NCBI RefSeq assembly: GCF_018448925.1
Contig: NZ_RCWE01000012.1
Location: 62,001-126,000, forward strand
Length of the DNA: 64,000 bases
Reading direction: 5' to 3'
From: Photorhabdus akhurstii
GTDB lineage: Bacteria; Pseudomonadota; Gammaproteobacteria; Enterobacterales; Enterobacteriaceae
The notes under the pieces are model-generated. The model made no database searches. It was not told where the DNA came from and saw only the letters and a program-made list of their open reading frames with translations. Position numbers and translations under genes: made by a program. Every line of letters starts with the position of its first letter. Position 1 is the first letter of the stretch. Of the stretch, positions 1 to 14,315 are shown one piece after another.

Positions 1-1333
1 TATCGTCGACTTCGCCTTTACCATTACGGATATCAATGAGTTTCTTCATGACATCAATGATGTCATTTTTACTCAGAATACCAGAGCCTTCGACTTCTTC
101 CCGACTCAATGAGCGGTTGAATTTCATACGACCAACAGCAGAAAGATCATAACGATCTTCTGAGAAGAACAGATTTTCAAACAGATTCTCTGCTGCTTCG
201 CGGGTCGGTGGCTCCCCAGGACGCATCATACGATAAATCTCAACCAAAGCGCCCAAACGGTCATTGGTTGGATCAACACGAAGTGTCTCGGAAATATATG
301 CACCGTGATCTAAATCGTTGGTGAACAGTGTTTCGATAGATTTGTGACCAGCCTGGCTCAAACGTGCCAGCAGATCTAAAGAGAGCTCCATGTTAGCAGC
401 ACAGATAATTTCACCTGTATTGACATCAATGTAGTCTCTTGCAACAACTTTACCCGCAATGTATTCAACAGGAACCTCAATACGGTTCACTTCGTCTTTT
501 TCTAACTGGCGGATATGACGTGCGGTAATACGGCGGCCTTTTTCAACATAAACCTTGCCGTTTGCTTCAATATCAAAAGAAGCAGTTTCACCGCGCAAAC
601 GTTCTGGCACCAGCGTCATTTGCAGTCTGTTGTCACGAATTTCGAAAATCGTTTTACTGAAGAACAGGTTCAAGATCTCTTCAGTGCTGTAATCCATTGC
701 CCGCAGAATAATCGTTGCCGGCAATTTACGGCGGCGGTCAATACGTACAAACAGATTATCTTTTGGATCGAATTCGAAATCTAACCAAGAACCACGGTAA
801 GGAATAATACGCGCGTTATACAGCACCTTACCGGATGAGTGAGTTTTACCCTTATCGCTGTCAAAGAATACACCAGGACTACGATGCAACTGGGAGACAA
901 TAACCCGCTCAGTACCATTGATAACAAAGGTACCGTTGTCAGTCATGAGCGGAATTTCACCCATGTAGACTTCTTGCTCTTTGATGTCTTTGACCGTGCC
1001 TTCCGGTGCTTCACGTTCATAGATAACCAGACGCAACTTAACGCGTAGAGGCGCAGAATAAGTTACACCACGAATCTGGCACTCTTTAACATCAAACACT
1101 GGCTCACCAAGACGGTAGCTAACGTATTGCAGCTCCGAACTGCCGCTGTAGCTCTGAATTGGGAATACAGAACGGAATGCCGCTTCTAAACCATTCTGGC
1201 CTTCTGGATCTTGCTCGATAAACTTCTGGAACGAGTCAAGTTGGATAGAAAGGAGATAAGGTACGTCCAACACTTGGGGACGCTTACCAAAATCCTTACG
1301 AATACGTTTTTTCTCGGTATAGGAGTAAACCAT
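1..1333 (-). CDS. rpoB: RNA polymerase beta subunit, N-terminal part
   Basis: Encodes the first ~444 residues of the RNA polymerase beta subunit, part of the catalytic core that transcribes all genes; the remainder lies beyond the left edge. The reading frame from the ATG at 1333 begins [16 protein letters not shown] and continues without interruption with beta-subunit landmarks such as [19 protein letters not shown] and [20 protein letters not shown]. The usual rifampicin cluster (about residues 505-575) is outside the window, so resistance cannot be judged. It is the last gene visible of the secE-nusG-rplKAJL-rpoB series and is separated from rplL by an attenuator-bearing spacer, as in E. 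coli. Confidence 0.98.
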   Translation of the reverse strand, partial: MVYSYTEKKRIRKDFGKRPQVLDVPYLLSIQLDSFQKFIEQDPEGQNGLEAAFRSVFPIQSYSGSSELQYVSYRLGEPVFDVKECQIRGVTYSAPLRVKLRLVIYEREAPEGTVKDIKEQEVYMGEIPLMTDNGTFVINGTERVIVSQLHRSPGVFFDSDKGKTHSSGKVLYNARIIPYRGSWLDFEFDPKDNLFVRIDRRRKLPATIILRAMDYSTEEILNLFFSKTIFEIRDNRLQMTLVPERLRGETASFDIEANGKVYVEKGRRITARHIRQLEKDEVNRIEVPVEYIAGKVVARDYIDVNTGEIICAANMELSLDLLARLSQAGHKSIETLFTNDLDHGAYISETLRVDPTNDRLGALVEIYRMMRPGEPPTREAAENLFENLFFSEDRYDLSAVGRMKFNRSLSREEVEGSGILSKNDIIDVMKKLIDIRNGKGEVDD

Positions 1334-1672
1334 AGGGTTCCTCAGCTCGCTGATCAGTGACCCACTCTGCCCGCCCTAAAGGACAGCTCTTTACGACACT
1401 GTTTTTTCGAACAGAAAATTGAATTATTTTCCGTAATACTCATTGCTATTACTCTTAAATCATTTCATTGCGTTACCTTACTACCGAGCTACCCGAGTGG
1501 ATCGTAGCTGAGAACGCAGTATATTAAGTCGTCAATAGGAAAAAGTATTTGGGGGTTAATTAACAGCCAAACAGTGGAAATGCTGCTAATGCCCTACAGC
1601 GCAAAAAGGCTGGTGATTAATAAATCACCAGCCGTCAGCCTTTAAAGTCAGGCTGCTAACTCAAAACTGAAC
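1334..1672 (-). promoter_or_regulatory. rplL-rpoB spacer with attenuator hairpin
   Basis: A 339-base spacer without a gene. On the minus strand, just after rplL, a perfect 11-bp stem (1608-1618 with 1623-1633, four-base loop) is followed by five T residues at 1603-1607. This is a textbook intrinsic terminator. In E. coli the same place holds a partial terminator that lowers rpoBC transcription relative to the ribosomal genes, plus an RNase III site. Position and strength support the same role here. I see nothing else in the stretch beyond the rpoB leader. Confidence 0.85.
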
Positions 1673-2038
1673 TTACTTAATCTCAACAGAAGCACCAGCT
1701 TCTTCCAGAGATTTTTTCAGTGCTTCAGCGTCATCTTTGCTGATAGCTTCTTTCAATACAGCTGGAGCGCTTTCAACCAGATCTTTAGCTTCTTTCAGAC
1801 CCAAGCCAGTTGCGCCACGTACTGCTTTGATAACAGCAACTTTGTTGCCGCCAATAGCGGACAGAACAACGTCAAACTCGGTTTTTTCTTCAACAGCTTC
1901 AGCCGCACCAGCAACAACAGCTACCGCTGCCGCAGCAGAAACGCCGAATTTCTCTTCCATTGCAGTGATCAGCTCAACAACATCCATAACGGACATTGTG
2001 GCAACTGTGTCCAGAATTTGTTCTTTAGTGATAGACAT
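1673..2038 (-). CDS. rplL: 50S ribosomal protein L7/L12
   Basis: Stalk protein of the large ribosomal subunit; dimers bind L10 and recruit the translational GTPases EF-Tu and EF-G, both of which are also encoded in this window. The 121-aa product shows the N-terminal dimerisation helix region ([20 protein letters not shown]), an Ala/Val-rich hinge near residues 35-52, and the C-terminal factor-binding domain with [20 protein letters not shown]. Length matches the family. It is 63 bases downstream of rplJ and cotranscribed with it, and is followed by the attenuator before rpoB. Confidence 0.98.
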   Translation of the reverse strand: MSITKEQILDTVATMSVMDVVELITAMEEKFGVSAAAAVAVVAGAAEAVEEKTEFDVVLSAIGGNKVAVIKAVRGATGLGLKEAKDLVESAPAVLKEAISKDDAEALKKSLEEAGASVEIK

Positions 2039-2101
2039 AACAAGTGTTCCTAAAATTCAGAAATAATTTATACGTTAAAAAGCACGAAGGAGACTTAGCG
2101 A

Positions 2102-2599
2102 TTAAGCCGCTTCTCTCTTCTCGCGTAACGCAGCCAGAGTACGAACCAGTTTGCCTGCAACGGCTTCTTTCATGGTGGACATCAGGCGTGCGATTGCTTC
2201 TTCGTAAGTTGGGAGTGTCGCCAAACGGTCAATATCGGCCGCAGAGATAAACTCACCTTCAAAGGCTGCTGCTTTAATCTCGAATGCTGGATTCGCTTTC
2301 GCGAACTCTTTGAACAGACGAGCAGCGGCGCCCGGATGTTCGTTAGAGAAAGCAATCAAGGTTGGACCAATAAACGCTTCTTTCAGGCACTCATAGGCAG
2401 TACCTTCAACAGCACGGCGGACCAGTGTATTACGTACAACACGGATGTAAACGCCAGCTTCGCGACCTGCTTTACGCAGTTCAGTCATTTTATCTACGGC
2501 AACGCCACGGGAATCCGCAACAACCGCAGACAGCGCGCCTTTGGCTACTTCGCTGACTTCAGCAACAATCGCTTGTTTGTCTTGAAGATTTAGTGCCAT
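2102..2599 (-). CDS. rplJ: 50S ribosomal protein L10
   Basis: Base of the ribosomal stalk; binds 23S rRNA through its N-terminal domain and L7/L12 dimers through its C-terminal helix. The 165-aa product begins [21 protein letters not shown] and contains [21 protein letters not shown], typical of enterobacterial L10. In E. coli the L10-L7/L12 complex represses its own translation by binding the long leader upstream of rplJ; a leader of similar size (about 308 bases) is present here, so the same autoregulation is likely. Confidence 0.98.
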   Translation of the reverse strand: MALNLQDKQAIVAEVSEVAKGALSAVVADSRGVAVDKMTELRKAGREAGVYIRVVRNTLVRRAVEGTAYECLKEAFIGPTLIAFSNEHPGAAARLFKEFAKANPAFEIKAAAFEGEFISAADIDRLATLPTYEEAIARLMSTMKEAVAGKLVRTLAALREKREAA

Positions 2600-2907
2600 T
2601 AGCTTTTTGCTCCTGGATTAACCGGGAAAAACCCGGAACTCACATAACTCATAACACTAAAAAGTGCCTGAGCTCTAAAACACGGTGAGCAGAATCCAGA
2701 AATGAATGTCATTTGGCTCTGTCACCGTCTACGCAGGAATATTAAGTAATTACTTACACCTGCGGTCTTGGACGGGGCTTGGATTAGGCCAAGCTCCAAC
2801 CGAAAATTTTTTATTTAGCTAATAAAAAACTCACTAGCCAAATACAAGGCGCCAAATTTTAGACAAATCTGACGCCAAGGTAAAGCGATAATCACATTCA
2901 GCTAAAA
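2600..2907 (-). promoter_or_regulatory. rplJL leader region (L10 autoregulatory leader expected)
   Basis: A 308-base gene-free stretch between rplA and rplJ on the minus strand. Its length and place equal those of the E. coli rplJ leader, which carries a promoter and the structured RNA bound by L10-L7/L12. I did not fold it, so the assignment rests on context. The part next to rplA is AT-rich (around 2800-2850) and the part next to rplJ is richer in GC. A covariance search with the L10-leader RNA model would settle it. Confidence 0.6.
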
Positions 2908-4110
<1,203 letters not shown>

Positions 4111-4149
4111 TTATTTCAGGCCAGACTACTAAAAAACAAAAGGCGCGAA

Positions 4150-4178
4150 ATTGTATGTTAATTTCTCACCTATTGCAA
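4150..4178 (-). promoter_or_regulatory. sigma70 promoter for rplKAJL
   Basis: On the minus strand a -35 box TTGCAA (4173-4178) and a -10 box TACAAT (4150-4155) are separated by exactly 17 bases, between nusG and rplK. This corresponds to the E. coli promoter that drives the L11 operon. The leader between it and rplK (4042-4149) is where the L1 repressor-binding site would be expected. Confidence 0.85.
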
Positions 4179-4202
4179 GCCAGTAAAAAATATGCTCGGA
4201 AA

Positions 4203-4748
4203 TTACGCCTTTTCTACCTGGCTGAAATCCAGCTCAACGGGGGTCGCGCGACCAAAGATAGAAACCGAAACTTTCAGGCGGCTCTTCTCGTAATCGACTT
4301 CTTCCACAACACCATTGAAGTCTGCGAATGGACCATCGCTGACACGAACCATTTCGCCTGGTTCGAACAATGTTTTTGGCCGGGGTTTATCACCAACCTG
4401 CTGAAGACGATTCATAATCGCATCAACTTCTTTATCACTGATTGGCGCCGGACGGTCAGATGTGCCACCGATAAAACCCATGACGCGTGGTACGCTGCGA
4501 ACGAGATGCCATGTCGCATCGTTCATGATCATTTGTACCAGCACATACCCAGGGAAAAATTTGCGTTCACTTTTGCGACGCTGGCCGCTACGAATCTCAA
4601 CAACTTCCTCTGTTGGCACCATTACTTCGCCAAAAGAATCTTCCATATCATGTAATTTGATATGTTCACGTAAAGATTGTGCAACGCGACCTTCAAACCC
4701 AGAAAATGCCTGTATAACATACCAACGTTTTTTTGGGGAATCTGACAT
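4203..4748 (-). CDS. nusG: Transcription termination/antitermination factor NusG
   Basis: Binds RNA polymerase across the clamp, suppresses pausing, and couples to Rho or to ribosomal protein S10 (NusE) through its KOW domain. The 181-aa product contains the NGN domain ([20 protein letters not shown], then [20 protein letters not shown]) and a C-terminal KOW motif ([20 protein letters not shown]). Length equals E. coli NusG. It follows secE by one base, giving the conserved secE-nusG operon. Confidence 0.98.
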   Translation of the reverse strand: MSDSPKKRWYVIQAFSGFEGRVAQSLREHIKLHDMEDSFGEVMVPTEEVVEIRSGQRRKSERKFFPGYVLVQMIMNDATWHLVRSVPRVMGFIGGTSDRPAPISDKEVDAIMNRLQQVGDKPRPKTLFEPGEMVRVSDGPFADFNGVVEEVDYEKSRLKVSVSIFGRATPVELDFSQVEKA

Positions 4749-4749
4749 C

Positions 4750-5133
4750 TTAGAACCTCAGGCCTGTAATAAATGAAACTAAACGCACCAGGATACCGTC
4801 AAGACCCCATAGGATCAAAGACATCAATGCAGTGACTGCCGCAACAATCAAAGTTGTATGCAGCGCTTCCTGGCGAGTTGGCCAAATAACTTTACGCATT
4901 TCAATGCGGGCTTCGCGGGCGAAAGCCAGTGTGGTTTTCCCTTTCGCAGTCCAGAGCGCAACTGCTCCCGCAAGAGCAACAATAACAACAACCGCCATCG
5001 CGCGTAGAGGAAGGCTATACTCCCGATAAAGGTAGTTTCCAACGATAGCAACCGTTAATAAGGCTGCCACTAATAGCCATTTCATTACCTCAAGACTACG
5101 CCTGCTTTCTTGAGCATCGCTATTCGCACTCAT
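4750..5133 (-). CDS. secE: Preprotein translocase subunit SecE
   Basis: Essential membrane subunit that clamps SecY in the SecYEG protein-export channel. The 127-aa product has three hydrophobic segments (about residues 18-36, 44-62 and 94-115), as in enterobacterial SecE, with the conserved cytoplasmic stretch [16 protein letters not shown] before the last helix. It is first in the secE-nusG unit. Its promoter lies between it and the upstream tuf gene; in E. coli that space is also preceded by tufB. Confidence 0.97.
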   Translation of the reverse strand: MSANSDAQESRRSLEVMKWLLVAALLTVAIVGNYLYREYSLPLRAMAVVVIVALAGAVALWTAKGKTTLAFAREARIEMRKVIWPTRQEALHTTLIVAAVTALMSLILWGLDGILVRLVSFITGLRF

Positions 5134-5255
5134 AAACCAACCTGTAACTATGATTTAAATAGATAGCCAGCTTGCCTCGCAAGAGCAAAACAAATCAGAC
5201 CGAACCAAAAGATTTGAGTGATTGTATCTGACTTGGCGCCATAATTCAGTATGAC

Positions 5256-5283
5256 ATTGTATATCTGAGAGAGATATAGCCAA
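5256..5283 (-). promoter_or_regulatory. Putative secE-nusG promoter
   Basis: On the minus strand a TTGGCT (5278-5283) and a TACAAT (5256-5261) are 16 bases apart, upstream of secE and downstream of the tuf terminator. The -10 is a good match and the -35 moderate. A second TACAAT-like box occurs at about 5220-5225, so more than one start is possible. Confidence 0.55.
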
Positions 5284-5298
5284 TTCGTTGCATCAGAG

Positions 5299-5340
5299 CC
5301 TATCTCACCAATAATTAAAAACAACTATTGATGAGATAGG
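5299..5340. repeat. Near-perfect 15-bp inverted repeat between tuf and secE
   Basis: The arms at 5299-5313 and 5326-5340 are reverse complements with one mismatch and surround a 12-base AT-rich centre. It has no U-tract and sits next to the tuf terminator. It could be an mRNA-stabilising or processing hairpin, or a dispersed palindromic element. I cannot tell which without genome-wide comparison. Confidence 0.6.
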
Positions 5341-5361
5341 TTCTTATTAAGACAACGTACA

Positions 5362-5387
5362 AAAAGGGCATCGGTTGATGCCCTTTT
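5362..5387 (-). terminator. Intrinsic terminator of the str operon (after tuf)
   Basis: Arms 5362-5372 and 5377-5387 form an 11-bp perfect stem with a four-base loop, GC core GGGCATC, and A/T ends that supply a U-tract in either direction. It lies 21 bases past the tuf stop codon, so str-operon transcripts probably end here before secE starts from its own promoter. Confidence 0.9.
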
Positions 5388-5407
5388 AGTGTAATCACAT
5401 CAAAAAA

Positions 5408-8772
<3,365 letters not shown>

Positions 8773-8853
8773 TTGATTCCTCTATATCCTAGGACGTTCA
8801 ATGTAAATCTGGGTGGCAGAACCGCCACCCAGGGCATCATCACTACGATGGGA

Positions 8854-9381
<528 letters not shown>

Positions 9382-9421
9382 TTAAAGTAAATAATGTTTG
9401 GCCTTACTTAACGGAGAACCA

Positions 9422-9909
<488 letters not shown>

Positions 9910-9931
9910 GAAATATACAGCGTTTTCTCAA

Positions 9932-10219
9932 CTACCAGGCGAATTGTTGATGGTGTTTTACCGTCAGGTTAACAAAGTCAGTATAGTCGATCACTTGCAC
10001 TTTGTCTGAAACCTGCCCGTTCAATCCCCGCGCTTCGACATCTTCTTTCAGCGCATACAAGGCTGCGCCACAACTGATCAGAGTCGGCAGATAACAATTA
10101 CCGTCAATTCCTGCCAGTACGCCATCCTGAATAAACAGGATGTCATCACCACGGGCAAGCAGCTTGAATATCGCATTGAAATCACATTGATAAGGCGATC
10201 GGCCAACAGTATATAGCAT
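9932..10219 (-). CDS. tusB: Sulfurtransferase complex subunit TusB
   Basis: Part of the TusBCD hexamer that relays sulfur from TusA to TusE and MnmA for 2-thiouridine synthesis at tRNA wobble U34. The 95-aa product (MLYTVGRSPYQCDFNAIFKL, later DKVQVIDYTDFVNLTVKHHQ) is the size of E. coli TusB (YheL). It is the last of three closely spaced genes in the order tusD-tusC-tusB and lies just before rpsL, as in other enterobacteria. Confidence 0.92.
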   Translation of the reverse strand: MLYTVGRSPYQCDFNAIFKLLARGDDILFIQDGVLAGIDGNCYLPTLISCGAALYALKEDVEARGLNGQVSDKVQVIDYTDFVNLTVKHHQQFAW

Positions 10220-10239
10220 ATTATTGTCCTTCCAATAGC

Positions 10240-10599
10240 TCAGAATGTCAGCACAACATCATAGTCAACCAACTTCTCACGGATTGTTTCTGCGGGTATC
10301 ACTTCCGTATCCAGAACAAAACGATTGATTGAGCTTAACCCACGCATCGTAAGGTCTTCCTGGCACAAATAACATTCTTCAATATCGTACAAAGGCAACA
10401 CCTTAAAAGTAGCGATATAGTTTCTGGCAAGGATTCCGTCAGGCTGCTGATTCGGTAATAGTTGGAGTACGCCGTCAGAAATAAAAAACACACCTATCTT
10501 TTCTGTTAATGCCGAAGTTGCCAGCAATGCGTCTAAGCCTTCTCTACCCCCTGCATCACCATGAGGCGCTTTAGTGAAGACAAAAGCAATTTTTTTCAT
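10240..10599 (-). CDS. tusC: Sulfurtransferase complex subunit TusC
   Basis: DsrF-like subunit of the TusBCD sulfur relay used in tRNA 2-thiolation. The 119-aa product ([20 protein letters not shown], ending [10 protein letters not shown]) has the family length and fold pattern. It lies nine bases after tusD and 20 before tusB, so the three are one transcription unit. A conserved cysteine pair (YLCQED) lies near residue 80; TusD, rather than TusC, carries the essential sulfur-transfer cysteine in E. coli. Confidence 0.92.
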   Translation of the reverse strand: MKKIAFVFTKAPHGDAGGREGLDALLATSALTEKIGVFFISDGVLQLLPNQQPDGILARNYIATFKVLPLYDIEECYLCQEDLTMRGLSSINRFVLDTEVIPAETIREKLVDYDVVLTF

Positions 10600-10608
10600 T
10601 TTTGCCTC

Positions 10609-11004
10609 TCAAAATTGCACCACACGGTCACAAGTCAACATAGCCTCAGCCAGTGTTCCCAATCCACTTAATTCAAACCCTTCAGCTAGGTTTGCTACCG
10701 GTAAATTCAACTCATTCGCCTGCTGAGCATCAAGAACACCACGGCGCAGGGCAGCGGCAATACAAATATGCATGCTAAACCGATGCTCCTTTGCCATCAT
10801 TTGCCATGCGCTAACCAAGTTAAACTCATCACCGGCTGGTACAGTCAACTGATTGCCGTTATAAACCCCTTCCCGATAAAAAAATACGGTATTAAGTTTA
10901 TGCCCCATCGTAATTAAGGCTTGCGCGAATTGGTAAGCGCTGCTGGCTTGCTGGGTGCCATATGCAGGCCCCGTAACCAGCAGACAATAAGACAACGAAG
11001 ACAT
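10609..11004 (-). CDS. tusD: Sulfurtransferase complex subunit TusD
   Basis: DsrE-family catalytic subunit of TusBCD; its cysteine accepts persulfide sulfur from TusA and passes it to TusE. The 131-aa product has that cysteine in the context [14 protein letters not shown] (about residue 80) and the N-terminal [17 protein letters not shown]. Its start overlaps the yheO stop by one base, so yheO-tusDCB are likely cotranscribed. Confidence 0.93.
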   Translation of the reverse strand: MSSLSYCLLVTGPAYGTQQASSAYQFAQALITMGHKLNTVFFYREGVYNGNQLTVPAGDEFNLVSAWQMMAKEHRFSMHICIAAALRRGVLDAQQANELNLPVANLAEGFELSGLGTLAEAMLTCDRVVQF

Positions 11005-11726
11005 TACCGCTCAGGCCCTAAACATTCACCATTTTTAAACTGACGAATATAGAGATAAACAGTATGTTTAGAAATATTTAAACGCTCAGCAACCTGATTG
11101 ATTGCATCTTTAATATCAAAAATGCCTTTCTCATAGAGATTCAGAACCACCTGCCTGTTCTTGGCATTATTGGATACACTGCGATCAATATTGACTTCTT
11201 CAATAGTATATTCCAGCGTTTGCGCGACCAAATCATCCACGGATGAGGCAAAATTTACGTTTGGTGCGACATCATGTGTTTCTTCTGGAATAAATGTCTG
11301 AATAATTTCAGAGAAAGGAACATCAAGATTCATATTAATGCACAGCAGGCCGATCACTCGGCGATTCCGATTGCGGATCGCAATCGTGACTGATTTCATC
11401 AATGAACCGCTTTTCGCGCGAGTAAAATAGGCTTTGGATGCACTACAATCTTCGTCTGTAATGTCATGCAGCATGCGCAACGCAAGATCAGTGATAGGTG
11501 AACCTATTTTACGACCTGTATGTTCTCCGTTAGCTATTCTGACGGCTGAACATTTAAGATCTTCCAATGAGTGAAGGACAATCTCGCAATGCCCACCAAT
11601 CAGCATAGCCAAGCCATCAACCGCGGCTTCATAAGATTTTAAAATTTCGTGGTCCGTTTCAGTAAACGGTTGGTTTTCCAGTAAATCGACATCACTGATA
11701 TCACCAGATAATAACGGGTTAGACAT
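11004..11726 (-). CDS. yheO: YheO-family transcriptional regulator
   Basis: Predicted DNA-binding regulator with an N-terminal PAS-like YheO domain (about residues 25-140, [20 protein letters not shown] onward) and a C-terminal helix-turn-helix ([20 protein letters not shown], about residues 205-225). The 240-aa length matches E. coli YheO. Its ligand and targets are not established. The position directly upstream of tusDCB is conserved in enterobacteria, but a role in sulfur relay is only an inference from neighbourhood. Confidence 0.88.
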   Translation of the reverse strand: MSNPLLSGDISDVDLLENQPFTETDHEILKSYEAAVDGLAMLIGGHCEIVLHSLEDLKCSAVRIANGEHTGRKIGSPITDLALRMLHDITDEDCSASKAYFTRAKSGSLMKSVTIAIRNRNRRVIGLLCINMNLDVPFSEIIQTFIPEETHDVAPNVNFASSVDDLVAQTLEYTIEEVNIDRSVSNNAKNRQVVLNLYEKGIFDIKDAINQVAERLNISKHTVYLYIRQFKNGECLGPER

Positions 11727-11948
11727 TCAATACACCATCCTTCAAACGCAGACAACGACGTCTTGCTAAAAACACAACGTGATAAACCTATAAAAATTTC
11801 TTGTGAAAACTCAATTATTGCAGCTTAACAGAGATCCTAATCAAAGATCTTTGCATTCACATGAAATATTGACGTTAAAACCACATGACATCATCGTCAA
11901 GCCATTGCAGCTCAGACATTTGGTCTCTATCACAGCTTTCAGTAACAA

Positions 11949-11981
11949 AAAACCGTTGACAGAATCTCTACCAACGGTTTT
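11949..11981 (-). terminator. fkpA terminator
   Basis: Arms AAAACCGTTG (11949-11958) and CAACGGTTTT (11972-11981) form a perfect 10-bp stem. On the minus strand the hairpin ends in a six-T run, 34 bases past the fkpA stop. The stem is symmetrical, but the better U-tract is on the fkpA side. Confidence 0.85.
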
Positions 11982-12014
11982 ATCCGTATTGATCAAAGAT
12001 ATTTAGCTGACAGC

Positions 12015-12779
12015 TTACTTAGCTTTGGTATCCGCTTTAATATCCAACAACTCAATATCAAATACTAATGTAGAATTTGCAGGAATACCCGGCAGATCCG
12101 CTTTACCATAGGCCAGCTCTGGTGGAATAACCAGTTTAATTTTTCCACCTTTTTTCACATTCTGTAAACCTTCTGTCCAACCTGGAATAACGCCATCCAG
12201 ACGAATAGAAAGCGGCTCATTACGCTTATAGGAACTATCGAATTCTTTACCATCAATCAATGTTCCTCGGTAGTTCACAACTATCGTGTCGCTTGCCACA
12301 GGTTTCTTACCACTGCCGTCCTTCTCTATTTTATACAAAAGGCCGGTTTTGCTCTTAACGACGCCTTTTTCCTTAGCAAATTCTTCACGATATTTAGCGC
12401 CTTTAGCTTCATTCTCGCGAGCTTCTTTTTCCATCTTAGCTTCAGCGGCAGACTTCACTTTCCCTTCAAATGCACGCAGCGTATTTTCAATTTCGCTGTC
12501 AGTCAGTTTGCTTTTGTTATTGAAAGCATCCTGCACACCCGATAACAATTGATCTTTATCCAATGGGATACCCAGAGATTTCTGTTCTTTTAGAGTGTTT
12601 TGCATATAACGCCCTAAAGATGCACCCAGAGCATAAGCATTTTGCTGATCTTCTGTTTTAAATGCGCTGTTCAATTCTGTGCTACTCTGACTATCTGCTT
12701 TAGCCGCCAACACCTGAGGGGCGCTGAAAGCCATCGCTAATGTAGTAGCAAGCAGGGTAACTTTAAACAATGATTTCAT
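12015..12779 (-). CDS. fkpA: Periplasmic FKBP-type peptidyl-prolyl isomerase FkpA
   Basis: Periplasmic chaperone and proline isomerase, part of the envelope stress response in E. coli. The 254-aa product has a signal peptide (MKSLFKVTLLATTLAMAFSA then PQVLAAKA), a helical dimerisation domain (about 30-140) and a C-terminal FKBP domain with VVNYRGTLIDGKEFDSSY and LVIPPELAYG. I chose the ATG at 12779 because it starts the signal peptide and has GGAGA upstream; an in-frame TTG at 12791 is possible but lies within that ribosome-binding site. Confidence 0.95.
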   Translation of the reverse strand: MKSLFKVTLLATTLAMAFSAPQVLAAKADSQSSTELNSAFKTEDQQNAYALGASLGRYMQNTLKEQKSLGIPLDKDQLLSGVQDAFNNKSKLTDSEIENTLRAFEGKVKSAAEAKMEKEARENEAKGAKYREEFAKEKGVVKSKTGLLYKIEKDGSGKKPVASDTIVVNYRGTLIDGKEFDSSYKRNEPLSIRLDGVIPGWTEGLQNVKKGGKIKLVIPPELAYGKADLPGIPANSTLVFDIELLDIKADTKAK

Positions 12780-12860
12780 CTGTTTCTCCAATAGCTTTGG
12801 GGGATTTTACCGTCAGCAAAAGTTATGCAATCAAGCCACTATAACTGCCTACAGGAGCAC

Positions 12861-12972
12861 AACACAATATTTGTTGAACACAATATTTGTTGAACACAAT
12901 GTTTATTGAACACAATGTTTGCTGAACACAATGTTTGTTGAACATAATGTTTATTGAACACAATATTTGCTG
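12861..12972. repeat. Seven tandem copies of a 16-bp repeat
   Basis: Exactly seven contiguous 16-base units of the form AACACAATRTTTRYTG fill 112 bases between fkpA and slyX. Unit starts are 12861, 12877, 12893, 12909, 12925, 12941 and 12957. Units 1 and 2 are identical; the others differ at one to three sites, mostly A/G and C/T changes at positions 9, 13 and 14. No spacers are present, so it is a minisatellite and not a CRISPR. It lies in the promoter region of the divergent fkpA and slyX genes and could vary in copy number between strains. Confidence 0.93.
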
Positions 12973-13123
12973 TTTTAGTGCCCCAAATGTATTAGGACAA
13001 CATAAATGGCAAGAGGTTTCATAATAACCGCATTTCACAGAATATTCTGGGCATAGTAGGCCACTCTTAATTAATATGGGGCATTTAACACTGGCAATAC
13101 AGGGCCTGAAATGGGAGGAGATC

Positions 13124-13342
13124 ATGGATCTGTCAGAATTTGAGCAACGGCTTGAACATTTGGAAAGTCGAATTGCTTTTCAAGACATAACTATCGAAGA
13201 ATTAAATCAGGTAGTAACTGAGCAACAAATGGAGATCGCCAGATTAAAAGAGCATTTGCGGTTGATGACAGAACGATTAAAAGCCACTCAACCCTCAATG
13301 GTCGCTTCACCATCTGAGGAGACGCCTCCGCCTCATTACTAG
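13124..13342 (+). CDS. slyX: SlyX family protein
   Basis: Small coiled-coil protein of unknown biochemical function, usually encoded beside slyD. The 72-aa product [16 protein letters not shown]... is almost wholly heptad-like helix (residues 1-55) and ends in the family's proline-rich tail EETPPPHY. The start at 13124 is preceded by GGGAGGAG at ideal spacing; upstream in-frame codons lack such a site. It is divergent from fkpA and convergent with slyD. Confidence 0.9.
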   Translation: MDLSEFEQRLEHLESRIAFQDITIEELNQVVTEQQMEIARLKEHLRLMTERLKATQPSMVASPSEETPPPHY

Positions 13343-13367
13343 AAAAACATTAAATTACAATAAATCA

Positions 13368-13411
13368 GGGCAAGCATCGAAACTGAACTCTCCGAACTTG
13401 CCCCGCTTTTT
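13368..13411 (+). terminator. slyX terminator
   Basis: Arms GGGCAAG (13368-13374) and CTTGCCC (13397-13403) flank a 22-base loop and are followed on the plus strand by CGC and six T residues. It lies 25 bases after the slyX stop and 33 before the end of the convergent slyD gene. The loop is long, so it may be a modest terminator. Confidence 0.65.
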
Positions 13412-13444
13412 TAAATATTAAAATGCACTATCCGCTTTAGCTTA

Positions 13445-14023
13445 TCAGTGGCAACTGCCGCCACCGCAACATCCGTGTCCTTCATCATGATGGTGATGAT
13501 GACCGTCGTCATGGCCGTGACCACCACAGCAACCGCCCTCGCCATGCTCGTGACCATGAGCGCCATGAACATGACCATGAGCCAATTCTTCTTCAGTCGC
13601 TTCACGAATGGCAATGACTTCAACATTGAATTTCAGGTTCTGACCAGCCAGCATATGATTACCATCAACCACAACATGCTCATCTTCAACCGCTGTAATT
13701 TCTACGGGTACTGGCCCCATATCGGTATCAGCCAGGAAACGCATGCCAACTTCTAGCTCATCAACACCAACAAAGACATCTTTTGGCACACGCTGAACCA
13801 GATTGTCATCATACTGACCATAGGCGTCATCAGCCTGTACGCTAACATCAAAACTCTCACCAGCCTCACGGCCTTCTAGCGCCTTTTCCAAACCGCTAAT
13901 CAATGAACCACGGCCATGCAGATAGTCCAACGGCGCACTCGCCGGTGACTCATCAACTAAAACACCCTCTTCTGTTCTTACTTGATAAGCCAGGCTGACT
14001 ACCAAGTCTTTTGCTACTTTCAT
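13445..14023 (-). CDS. slyD: FKBP-type peptidyl-prolyl isomerase and metallochaperone SlyD
   Basis: Cytoplasmic proline isomerase and chaperone that also delivers nickel for hydrogenase maturation. The 192-aa product has the split FKBP domain with inserted IF domain (residues 1-140; LVVSLAYQVRTEEGVLVDES, LDYLHGRGSLISGLEKALEG) and a C-terminal tail from about residue 148 very rich in His and Cys (motifs such as GGCCGGHGHDDGHHHHH) for metal binding. The tail is as long as in E. coli SlyD. Confidence 0.96.
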   Translation of the reverse strand: MKVAKDLVVSLAYQVRTEEGVLVDESPASAPLDYLHGRGSLISGLEKALEGREAGESFDVSVQADDAYGQYDDNLVQRVPKDVFVGVDELEVGMRFLADTDMGPVPVEITAVEDEHVVVDGNHMLAGQNLKFNVEVIAIREATEEELAHGHVHGAHGHEHGEGGCCGGHGHDDGHHHHHDEGHGCCGGGSCH

Positions 14024-14111
14024 GACATCTCCTACCCGTGGGTCTAAAAATTTTTACCGATTGTAGCGGAATTTTCAGTCTCTGTACTCACTCGCGCTAA
14101 TATTCACATAA

Positions 14112-14315
14112 TTATTGTGGGGTAAAAATACCAATAACCTGCTCTTGCTTTCTGACATGAGAGGTCACTTTCTCATCAGTCTGGCGTTGTTGGTGACCAC
14201 AATGGACACATTCCACCACATCTACCTGATCTTCTTGCCACATTGCTAGTGTGTCCTGAGAGTGACATTTTGGGCAGACAGCACCAGCAATAAATCTTTT
14301 ACGACTTACTGACAT
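14112..14315 (-). CDS. yheV: YheV family putative zinc-ribbon protein
   Basis: A 67-aa protein with two cysteine pairs, CPKC near residue 14 and CVHC near residue 36, spaced as in a zinc ribbon. Homologues of this size are encoded next to kefB in enterobacteria and have no assigned function. Its start overlaps the end of kefB by 17 bases, so it is translationally coupled to the kefG-kefB unit. Confidence 0.88.
   Translation of the reverse strand: MSVSRKRFIAGAVCPKCHSQDTLAMWQEDQVDVVECVHCGHQQRQTDEKVTSHVRKQEQVIGIFTPQ

Noticed and set aside
5134-5407. Possible tRNA genes between tuf and secE
   Set aside because: Only a terminator, an inverted repeat and promoter boxes are present; no cloverleaf or CCA-type ends were seen.
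12861-12972. Short regularly spaced repeat that might suggest CRISPR
   Set aside because: Units are directly contiguous and only 16 bases, with no unique spacers and no cas genes.
12823-13125. 100-codon minus-strand frame across the fkpA-slyX gap
   Set aside because: It is produced by the 16-bp tandem repeat, has no ribosome-binding site and reads as low-complexity Cys/Asn/Ile sequence.
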